The position numbers and the translations under genes were made by a program. This document shows, piece after piece, positions 7,183 to 12,694 of a DNA stretch of 12,694 bases. Numbering within the stretch: the stretch's first letter is position 1; each line of letters begins with the position of its first letter. The notes beneath the pieces are model-generated. The model saw only the letters and a program-made list of their open reading frames with translations. It was not told the origin of the DNA and did no database searches. The stretch comes from Bacteroidota bacterium. Its GTDB lineage: Bacteria; Bacteroidota; Bacteroidia; Flavobacteriales_F; PHOS-HE28. The stretch spans positions 1 through 12,694 of the forward strand of contig CAUJFM010000241.1 in NCBI GenBank assembly GCA_963169595.1. The letters run 5' to 3'.

Positions 7183-8229
7183 CTATCCGTCCTTGCGGAG
7201 GAAGGCGTCCCAGCCCTGGGCCATCAGTTCGTGCTCGCCACCCTGCTTGTCCACCAGCCGGTAACCGCTGTTCGCATCGATCATGTGTCCCACCACCGTC
7301 AGGCTCGGATTGCCCTTGATCTTGGCGTAGTCCGCCTGCGTGATGGTAAAGAGCAGCTCGTAGTCCTCACCGCCGTTGAGCGCGCAGGTGGTGGGATCCA
7401 GGTTGAAATCACGCGCGGTCTGGTACGTGGTGGGGTCGATGGGCAGCTTGTCATCATAGAGGCGCACACCGAGCCCCGAACTGCGGGCGATGTGGATGGC
7501 CTCGCTCGCCAATCCATCGCTGATGTCGATCATGGCCGTGGGCCGCACGTCCAATTGGCGGAGCAGTTCGATGATGTCGCGCCGGGCCTCCGGCTTGAGC
7601 TGGCGTTCCAGGATGTAGTCGTGGCCCGCAAGGTCAGGCTGCGCGCCGGTCTCCGTGAAAACGGCCTTCTCGCGCTCCAACACCTGGAGGCCCATGTAGG
7701 CGCCGCCCAGATCACCGCTCACCACCAGCAGTTCGTTGTCCTTGGCGCCACTGCGGTACACGATGTCCTCCGACTTGGCGGCACCGATGGCCGTAACGCC
7801 AATGACGAGCCCGCTGCGGCTGCTGCACGTATCGCCACCCACCAGGTCCACGCCGTAGTTCCTGCAGGCGAGGAGCATGCCTTCGTAGAGCTCGTCCACG
7901 GCTTCCACGGGGAAGCGGTTGCTGAGGCCCAGTGCCACGATCACCTGGCGGGGGGTGGCGTTCATGGCGTACACATCGCTGAGGTTCACCACGATGGCCT
8001 TGTAGCCCAAGTGCTTCAGCGGCACGTAGCCCAGGTCGAAATGGACCCCTTCGAGGAGCATGTCGGTGGTGACCACCTGGTGCAGCCCCTGTGGATCGAT
8101 CACAGCGGCATCATCACCGATACCTTTCACGGTGGAGGGCTGCTGGAGCTGGATCCGCGAGGCCAGGCGTTCGATCAGGCCGAACTCACCCAGGGCGGAG
8201 AGCTCGGTGCGGGAGGTGTTCTCGGACAT
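7183..8229 (-). CDS. thiL: thiamine-monophosphate kinase
   Basis: ThiL phosphorylates thiamine monophosphate with ATP to give thiamine diphosphate, the last step of cofactor synthesis, in the cytoplasm. The 348-residue product has the family's usual length and motifs: LGEFGLIERL near the start, GIGDDAA at 36-42 (Mg/ATP site), TTDMLLEGVHFDL, DLVGGDT, DISDGLASEA and NGGEDYELLFT. I chose the ATG at 8229 (MSENTS) because the family begins close to the LGEFGLI motif. An in-frame ATG at 8262 would add 11 residues (MHRPKPELRGR) and run into the divergent dnaE promoter. No other thiamine genes and no TPP riboswitch are visible here. It is divergent from dnaE (82 bp between starts) and converges with the 520-residue gene with almost no gap. 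Confidence 0.96.
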   Translation of the reverse strand: MSENTSRTELSALGEFGLIERLASRIQLQQPSTVKGIGDDAAVIDPQGLHQVVTTDMLLEGVHFDLGYVPLKHLGYKAIVVNLSDVYAMNATPRQVIVALGLSNRFPVEAVDELYEGMLLACRNYGVDLVGGDTCSSRSGLVIGVTAIGAAKSEDIVYRSGAKDNELLVVSGDLGGAYMGLQVLEREKAVFTETGAQPDLAGHDYILERQLKPEARRDIIELLRQLDVRPTAMIDISDGLASEAIHIARSSGLGVRLYDDKLPIDPTTYQTARDFNLDPTTCALNGGEDYELLFTITQADYAKIKGNPSLTVVGHMIDANSGYRLVDKQGGEHELMAQGWDAFLRKDG

Positions 8230-8248
8230 GCGACCGCGAAGTTCCGGT

Positions 8249-8278
8249 TTTGGGCGGTGCATTTGTCACCTATCTTCT
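8249..8278 (+). promoter_or_regulatory. dnaE promoter
   Basis: TTTG (8249-8252), an 18-bp spacer and TATCTTCT (8271-8278) resemble the Bacteroidota promoter. The start of transcription is predicted near 8283, giving a leader of about 28 nt. That leader contains the dyad GATCG (8288-8292) and CGATC (8306-8310) around a repeated ACGGG. Confidence 0.55.
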
Positions 8279-8311
8279 GGCGAGCCCGATCGACGGGAAA
8301 ACGGGCGATCC

Positions 8312-11300
8312 ATGTACCTCAACTGCCACAGCTGGTTCAGCTTCAAATACGGCGTGCTGAAGCCCGAGGCCCTGCTGGAAGAAGCGGCCAAGGCCGGCGT
8401 GCGCACCCTGGCGCTCACCGACATCCACTGCTCGGCCGGCATCCCCGACCTGCTGCGCAACGCTGCGGACCACGGGGTGCGTCCGGTGGCCGGGATCGAG
8501 TTCAGGCAGGGTGCGCGGCTGCTCTACATCGGCATCGCCCGGAACAACGACGGCTTCCAGCAGCTCAACGAACTGCTCAGTCCGCACCTGCTGGATGATG
8601 AGCCCCTCCCTGAGCGAGCACCGGAGCTGGACGATGTCTTCTTCATCTACCCCTACGGACACGCGCCGCTCCAACTGCGCCCGCAGGAGCGTGTCGGGGT
8701 GCGGCCCACGGACCTCACGCGGCTGCCCTTCGGCCCCTGGGCCCGTCGCCCGAACGACCTGGTGGCCCTGCTGCCCGTGACCTTCAAGGGCAAGGCCGAC
8801 TTCAACACCCACCGGCTGTTGCGCACCGTGGCGCGCAATACCGTGCTGAGCCTGCTGCCTCCGGAAGAACTGGCCCGGCCCGACGAGATCTTCCACACCG
8901 AGGCCGAAGTGCGTCACCTCTACCGCGATGCGCCTGTGCTGTTGGATAACGCGCAACGGCTGCTGGACCAGTGCAGCATCGCGTTCGACGGCAGCGACAA
9001 GACCTGGAGGGCCGTCGGGGCCAGCGAGGCCGAGGACCGCGAGAAACTGCACCGCGACACGCTGGAGGGGCTGCGCCTGCGCTACCCGAACGCCGGGCCG
9101 AACGTGATGGCACGGATGCACAAGGAGCTGGAGGTGATCGGGGACATGGGCTTCACCAGCTACTTCCTCATTAACCAGGACATCGTGAACTACGCACGCA
9201 GCCGGGGTTTCTTCCATGTGGGACGGGGCAGCGGCGCGAACAGCCTGGTGGCCTACTGCCTGCGCATCACCGATGTGGACCCCATGGAGCTCGACCTCTA
9301 CTTCGAGCGGTTCATCAACCCCGCACGCAAGAAACCGCCCGACTTCGACATCGACTTCAGTTGGAAGGACCGTGACGAGGTGTACCGGTACATCTTCAAC
9401 AAGTACAATGGGGATGGGGTGCGGAACATCCATGCCGCGCAGATCGCCACCTACACCACCTTCCAATGGCGCGGCGCCATCCGCGAACTGGGCAAGGCCC
9501 TGGGCATGCCACCGGAGGAGATCGAGGCGTTGAGCGCTGGCGACAGCGGCCACTACCGCGATCGGCGCCGGGTTCCCGATGCCGCGAAAGGCCCACTGGA
9601 CCAGGTGGCCCGGGCCGTGCTCCATCATGGCCAACGCCTGATCGGCATGCCGCACCACTTGGGCATCCATGCCGGCGGCATCGTGATCACGGAGCGGCCG
9701 GTCACCCACTTCACAGCGCTGCACCGGCCTCCAAAGGGCTTTCCCGTGACGCAGTTCAGCATGATCGAATGCGAGGACCTGGGCCTGCACAAGTTCGACC
9801 TGCTGAGCCAGCGCGGCCTGGGGCACATCCGCGATGCGGTGGAGCTGGTGAATGCGTATTCGGATCAAGAGGCCACGGGCCATGGGCTTCGGGCCACGGG
9901 CTGGGCAGAGGCAACTCGCGCGTCTTCACGCGCTGCCCAGCCCGTGGCCCATGGCCCGCAGCCCGCAGCCCGCATTGATATTCACGACATCCCCCGCTTC
10001 AAGGAGGACCCCGTGATCAAGGAGCTCCTGCGGACGGGCAACACCATCGGTTGCTTCTATGTGGAGAGCCCGGCCATGCGCATGCTGTTGAAGAAGTTGC
10101 AAGTGGACGATTACCTCGGACTGGTGGCGGCAAGCAGCATCATCCGACCGGGCGTGGCCGAGAGCGGGATGATGCGCGAATACCTGTTGCGCCACCACGA
10201 CCCGGAGCGGCGCAAGCTGGCCCCGGAGCGGTTGCTGAAGATCATGCCCGACACCTACGGCGTGATGGTGTACCAAGAGGATGTGATCAAGGTGGTGGTG
10301 GAGTATGGCGGACTGAGCCTCGCGGAGGCGGACCACGTGCGGCGCGGCATGAACATCCGTTACCGCGACCGGCCCGAGTTCAAGCTGGTGCGCCGCAAAT
10401 TCTTCGCGAACACGCGTGCCTTCGGACATCCGCCGGAGGAGGCCGAGGAGGTCTGGCGGCAGATCGAGAGCTTCGCCAGCTTCAGCTTTGCCAAGGGGCA
10501 CAGCGCCAGTTATGCGGTGGAGAGCTACCAGAGCCTCTACCTCAAGGCGCATCATCCGCTGGAGTTCCTGGTGGGCGTGGCGAACAACTTCGGCGGCTTC
10601 TACCACACCGAGTTCTACCTGCACGAGGCGAAACGGGCGGGTGCCGTGATCGAGGCGCCGTGCGTGAATGCCAGTGAAGAGCTCTGCTCATTGCACAAGG
10701 CCACGGGCCATGGGCTTCCGGCCACGGGCTGGGCAGAGCCCTCTCACGCGTCCTCACGCGCTGCCCAGCCCTTGGTCCATGGTCCGCAGCCCGCAGCCCG
10801 CATCTACCTCGGCCTCTCCAACATCAAGGGCCTCGAGAGCGGTGCCGTGGAGCTGATCCTGCACGAACGCCGCCGCAACGGAGCGTTCACCGACCTGGAG
10901 GACCTGCTGCGGCGCGTGCCGTTGGGCCAGGAACAGGTGCGCATCCTGGCGCGTGTCGGTGCACTGCGCTTCACCGGGCGAAGCAAACCACAGCTGCTGT
11001 GGGACATCACCCTTCTGCACCGGCCTGCGACCGTGGCCGCCGATGGCGACCTCTTCGTCACCCGTGTGGAAGCCCCGAAGCTGCCCGACCTGCAGCACCA
11101 TCCCCTGGCCGATGCCTACGATGAACTGGAACTGCTCGGCTTCCCGCTCTGCGATCCCTTCTTCCTCGTGGACCCCGTCCAAGAGGACCCGCGCGCACCC
11201 TTCATCCTGAAACGTGACATGGCCGGCCATGTGGGTCGGCGCGTGAGCATGCTGGGTTACCTCATCCATGTGAAGGCGACGGATACGCACCATGGCCAGC

Positions 11301-11509
11301 GGATGACATTCGGGTCCTTCATCGACACCGCAGGGGACTTCTGGGACAGCACGCAGTTCCCCGATGTCGCCGCCCGCTACACCTTCCGTGGGCGCGGGGT
11401 GTACCGGCTGACCGGGGTGGTGGAAGAGGAGTTCGGCCACACAGCCCTGCGCACCGACCGCTTTGAAAAGCTGCCCTGGCGGCCTGACCCGCGCTATGGG
11501 GACCACTGA
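8312..11509 (+). CDS. dnaE: DNA polymerase III alpha subunit, short DnaE2-like type, with two in-frame inserted elements
   Basis: This 1065-residue C-family polymerase starts MYLNCHSWFSFKYG. The N-terminal PHP domain has the N-x-H form of motif I (N4, H6) instead of H-x-H, so proofreading is doubtful. Catalytic-core landmarks are GRGSGANSLVAYCLRITDVDP, the aspartates of PDFDIDF (D344, D346, D348) and D496 in HKFDLLSQRGL. Fingers-type sequence follows (GNTIGCFYVESPAMR, VAASSIIRPG, YGVMVYQEDV, FAKGHSASYAVES), then a helix-hairpin-helix region (YLGLSNIKGL) and a C-terminal OB-fold-like part. Residues 521-554 and 797-830 are two copies of a 34-residue repeat encoded by a palindromic element; without them the protein would be about 997 residues, near the length I expect for this group. 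It is probably a damage-tolerant second polymerase rather than the main replicase, but no imuA, imuB or dinB partner is in the window. The frame is open upstream to 8060, overlapping thiL; the ATG at 8312 begins the conserved PHP sequence and follows the promoter. Confidence 0.92.
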   Translation: MYLNCHSWFSFKYGVLKPEALLEEAAKAGVRTLALTDIHCSAGIPDLLRNAADHGVRPVAGIEFRQGARLLYIGIARNNDGFQQLNELLSPHLLDDEPLPERAPELDDVFFIYPYGHAPLQLRPQERVGVRPTDLTRLPFGPWARRPNDLVALLPVTFKGKADFNTHRLLRTVARNTVLSLLPPEELARPDEIFHTEAEVRHLYRDAPVLLDNAQRLLDQCSIAFDGSDKTWRAVGASEAEDREKLHRDTLEGLRLRYPNAGPNVMARMHKELEVIGDMGFTSYFLINQDIVNYARSRGFFHVGRGSGANSLVAYCLRITDVDPMELDLYFERFINPARKKPPDFDIDFSWKDRDEVYRYIFNKYNGDGVRNIHAAQIATYTTFQWRGAIRELGKALGMPPEEIEALSAGDSGHYRDRRRVPDAAKGPLDQVARAVLHHGQRLIGMPHHLGIHAGGIVITERPVTHFTALHRPPKGFPVTQFSMIECEDLGLHKFDLLSQRGLGHIRDAVELVNAYSDQEATGHGLRATGWAEATRASSRAAQPVAHGPQPAARIDIHDIPRFKEDPVIKELLRTGNTIGCFYVESPAMRMLLKKLQVDDYLGLVAASSIIRPGVAESGMMREYLLRHHDPERRKLAPERLLKIMPDTYGVMVYQEDVIKVVVEYGGLSLAEADHVRRGMNIRYRDRPEFKLVRRKFFANTRAFGHPPEEAEEVWRQIESFASFSFAKGHSASYAVESYQSLYLKAHHPLEFLVGVANNFGGFYHTEFYLHEAKRAGAVIEAPCVNASEELCSLHKATGHGLPATGWAEPSHASSRAAQPLVHGPQPAARIYLGLSNIKGLESGAVELILHERRRNGAFTDLEDLLRRVPLGQEQVRILARVGALRFTGRSKPQLLWDITLLHRPATVAADGDLFVTRVEAPKLPDLQHHPLADAYDELELLGFPLCDPFFLVDPVQEDPRAPFILKRDMAGHVGRRVSMLGYLIHVKATDTHHGQRMTFGSFIDTAGDFWDSTQFPDVAARYTFRGRGVYRLTGVVEEEFGHTALRTDRFEKLPWRPDPRYGDH
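9870..9975 (+). repeat. palindromic element in dnaE, copy 1
   Basis: This 106-bp element adds 34 residues (ATGHGLRATGWAEA... to ...GPQPAAR) to DnaE. A perfect 18-bp stem joins 9891-9908 to 9933-9950, and a small CGCG-TCTTCA-CGCG hairpin lies in the loop. The left arm is four degenerate 7-bp units (GCCACGG, GCCATGG, GCTTCGG, GCCACGG; 9872-9899) before GCTGGGCAG. The right arm is CTGCCCAGC followed by CCGTGGC, CCATGGC, CCGCAGC, CCGCAGC and CCGCAT (9942-9975). Of its 106 bases, 97 match copy 2, with no gaps. Confidence 0.9.
10698..10803 (+). repeat. palindromic element in dnaE, copy 2
   Basis: This is the second copy of the 106-bp element, in the same orientation and same reading frame as copy 1. 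The peptide (ATGHGLPATGWAEP... to ...GPQPAAR) shares 28 of 34 residues with copy 1. The central stem GGGCTGGGCAG / CTGCCCAGCCC is perfect over 11 bp; further out, substitutions leave mismatches and possible G-U pairs. The 7-bp units are GCCACGG, GCCATGG, GCTTCCG, GCCACGG on the left, and CCTTGGT, CCATGGT, CCGCAGC, CCGCAGC, CCGCAT on the right. Confidence 0.9.
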
Positions 11510-11618
11510 CAGACCAGACCGCACCCGGACCAACCGGGACGCATCGAACACTTCGTTACCATCTGGTGTTCTAGGACTTGCCCCGCCGGACCACGCAGCC
11601 CCCACAAAGGTGCTGACC

Positions 11619-11636
11619 CGCTGATGGCCATCAGCG
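11619..11636. repeat. perfect 18-bp palindrome
   Basis: CGCTGATGGCCATCAGCG is its own reverse complement with no spacer. It lies between the dnaE stop and the suf promoter, 69 bp upstream of the -33 box. It could be an operator for a dimeric regulator. No T-run follows it, so an intrinsic terminator is unlikely. Confidence 0.6.
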
Positions 11637-11704
11637 TCCGACCAACGAGAACCGACCTGCCGAAAGGCCGACGGGGACAAACCCCATCCCACACGAACAA
11701 CCCC

Positions 11705-11736
11705 TTTGCTGTCAGTGGATAATGCCCGTACCTTTG
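11705..11736 (+). promoter_or_regulatory. suf operon promoter, Bacteroidota type
   Basis: TTTG (11705-11708), a 20-bp spacer and TACCTTTG (11729-11736) match the consensus TTTG-N20-TAnnTTTG at every defined position. The predicted start near 11741 leaves a leader of about 34 nt before the ATG at 11775. The rest of the 265-bp gap between dnaE and this gene holds the 18-bp palindrome and no recognisable gene. Confidence 0.75.
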
Positions 11737-11774
11737 GGGCCTCTTTCGGTGTTTAGAATCATTCCAAATAAGCG

Positions 11775-12101
11775 ATGATCAAGGTCTCCGAACCCGCTAA
11801 GGCGGAAGTCACCAAGCTCCTGGGCCAGGAGGGCCGCGGCCCGAACCACTTCGTCCGCGTGGGCGTGAAGGGCGGCGGCTGCAGCGGCCTGATGTACGAC
11901 CTCACCTTCGACGACCAGATGAAGGAAGGCGACAAGGTCTTCGAGGACAACGGCGTGAAGGTGGTGGTGGACAAGAAGAGCCTGTTGTACCTCCTTGGCA
12001 CCACCCTCGATTTCAGCGGCGGCCTCAACGGCAAAGGTTTCCAGTTCGTGAACCCCAACGCCAGCCGGACCTGCGGGTGCGGCGAGAGCTTCAGCATTTG
12101 A
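11775..12101 (+). CDS. A-type iron-sulfur cluster carrier (IscA/SufA/ErpA family)
   Basis: This 108-residue HesB/IscA-fold protein holds a nascent Fe-S cluster and passes it to target enzymes in the cytoplasm. The three conserved cysteines are present: C36 in GGGCSGLMY and C100 and C102 in the C-terminal TCGCGESF. The length is typical. The ATG at 11775 is followed directly by MIKVSEPAKAEVTKLL, the normal start of the fold, and lies about 34 nt after the predicted transcript start. It heads an operon with sufB (78 bp downstream), which points to a SufA-like role. Sequence alone does not separate SufA, IscA and ErpA, so no symbol is given. Confidence 0.93.
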   Translation: MIKVSEPAKAEVTKLLGQEGRGPNHFVRVGVKGGGCSGLMYDLTFDDQMKEGDKVFEDNGVKVVVDKKSLLYLLGTTLDFSGGLNGKGFQFVNPNASRTCGCGESFSI

Positions 12102-12131
12102 GTGTGGAACCGATGTCCCTGATAGGCACCT

Positions 12132-12159
12132 GTAGCGTCGACCCACTGGGTCGACCTAC
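12132..12159. repeat. intercistronic hairpin between the Fe-S carrier gene and sufB
   Basis: GTAG-C-GTCGACCC, loop ACT, GGGTCGAC-CTAC forms a 12-bp stem with a single bulged C. No T-run follows, so full termination is unlikely. It may be an extragenic palindrome of the REP type or an mRNA-processing or stability element that sets different levels of the two products. Confidence 0.6.
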
Positions 12160-12179
12160 TCCCTAATAGCCTGAGCGAA

Positions 12180-12694
12180 ATGGCACAAGACACCGACGAT
12201 ATCCTCCGCGAGGTCACCGAAAAGGAATACGCCTACGGTTTCGTCACGGACATCGAGAGCGAGAAGGCGCCCAAGGGGCTCAACGAGGACATCGTGCGCT
12301 ACATCAGCGCCAAGAAGAACGAGCCGGACTGGATGCTCGAGTGGCGCCTGGAGGCCTTCCGCCTGTGGCAGAAGATGGAGGAGCCCGATTGGGCCCACGT
12401 GCACTACCCCAAGATCGACTACCAGAACGCGTACTACTACAGCGCACCGAAGAAGAAGCCGCAGCTCAACAGCCTGGACGAGGCTGACCCCGAGCTGGTC
12501 AAGACCTTCGAGAAGCTGGGCATCAGCCTGGAGGAGCAGAAGCGCTTGGTGGGCGTGGCCGTGGACGTGGTGTTCGACAGCGTGAGCGTGAAGACCACCT
12601 TCCAAGCCGCGTTGAAGGAGAAGGGCATCATCTTCATGAGCTTCAGCGAAGCCGTGAAGGAGCATCCCGATCTGGTGAAGAAGTACCTGGGCAG
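12180..12694 (+). CDS. sufB: SufB, Fe-S cluster scaffold subunit, 5' part only
   Basis: The first 171 codons of SufB lie here, and the gene continues past the window end. SufB, with SufC and SufD, is the scaffold on which Fe-S clusters are built in the cytoplasm. Recognisable family sequence includes EKEYAYGFVTDIESEKAPKG, LNEDIVRYISAKKNEPDWML, EWRLEAFRLWQKM and HYPKIDYQNAYYYSAPKKK. The ATG at 12180 (MAQDTDDILREVTEKEY) matches the usual SufB start. It follows the Fe-S carrier gene by 78 bp on the same strand, with a hairpin but no strong terminator in between, so co-transcription is likely. sufC, sufD and sufS are expected just downstream. Confidence 0.95.
   Translation, partial: MAQDTDDILREVTEKEYAYGFVTDIESEKAPKGLNEDIVRYISAKKNEPDWMLEWRLEAFRLWQKMEEPDWAHVHYPKIDYQNAYYYSAPKKKPQLNSLDEADPELVKTFEKLGISLEEQKRLVGVAVDVVFDSVSVKTTFQAALKEKGIIFMSFSEAVKEHPDLVKKYLG

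Noticed and set aside
8060..8311. 84-codon N-terminal extension of dnaE
   Set aside because: It overlaps thiL on the other strand and lies upstream of the dnaE promoter. The conserved PHP domain starts at the ATG at 8312.
8230..8311. TPP riboswitch upstream of thiL
   Set aside because: The 82-bp gap is too short and lacks the conserved CTGAGA-type motif.
7231..8598. Plus-strand open frame of 455 codons across thiL and the start of dnaE
   Set aside because: It is antisense to thiL, whose motifs are unmistakable, and runs out of frame into dnaE.
9870..10803. CRISPR array or intein as an explanation of the two repeats
   Set aside because: There are only two copies, 828 bp apart, with conserved polymerase sequence between them, so this is not an array. 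At 34 residues, with no splicing motifs, they are far too short for inteins.
11523..11537. CCCGG-ACCAA-CCGGG as a dnaE terminator
   Set aside because: The stem is only 5 bp and is followed by ACGCATCG, with no T-run.
11510..11704. Possible small gene on the minus strand in the gap after dnaE
   Set aside because: The 68-codon frame has no protein-like composition, no family resemblance and no promoter.

Overview
The window is high-GC, gene-dense DNA that most likely comes from a member of the Bacteroidota, probably a high-GC flavobacterial-type lineage. That is an inference from several traits. One is a LytS-type kinase with a double beta-propeller next to a LytTR regulator. Others are a short second DnaE with the N-x-H PHP start seen in Bacteroidota, a lipoprotein with a TSC lipobox, start codons without clear Shine-Dalgarno sequences, and promoter-like boxes matching the Bacteroidota pattern TTTG - about 20 bp - TAnnTTTG.

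Layout, left to right. Positions 2-472 hold the 3' end of an M24 Xaa-Pro aminopeptidase (+). Positions 514-1114 hold a small minus-strand cluster: a 50-codon and an 85-codon hypothetical gene overlapping by TTGA, and further upstream a possible 22-codon ORF followed by a hairpin. Positions 1358-5123 hold a two-component pair, a LytTR response regulator then a 1000-residue sensor kinase with 14 propeller blades. Positions 5152-5436 encode a small lipoprotein whose promoter almost touches its start codon, followed by a good intrinsic terminator. Positions 5616-7178 encode a 520-residue helical protein of unknown function. It ends 4 bp from the convergent thiL (7183-8229, minus), a thiamine-monophosphate kinase. 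Divergent from thiL is a short DnaE-type DNA polymerase (8312-11509). After a 265-bp gap with a near-consensus promoter come an A-type Fe-S carrier (11775-12101) and the start of sufB (12180 to the window end), the beginning of a suf operon.

The most unusual feature is in dnaE. Two direct copies of a 106-bp palindromic element (97/106 identical) lie inside the reading frame at 9870-9975 and 10698-10803. Each adds 34 residues in the same frame (ATGHGL...GPQPAAR). The arms of each copy are inverted arrays of degenerate 7-bp units (GCYNYGG on the left, CCNYRGY on the right) around a GC-rich stem. Conserved polymerase sequence continues on both sides of each copy. This looks like an element that inserts into coding genes and is tolerated as a peptide, comparable in principle to the Rickettsia palindromic elements. 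A different hairpin sits between the Fe-S carrier gene and sufB, and a perfect 18-bp palindrome lies upstream of the suf promoter.
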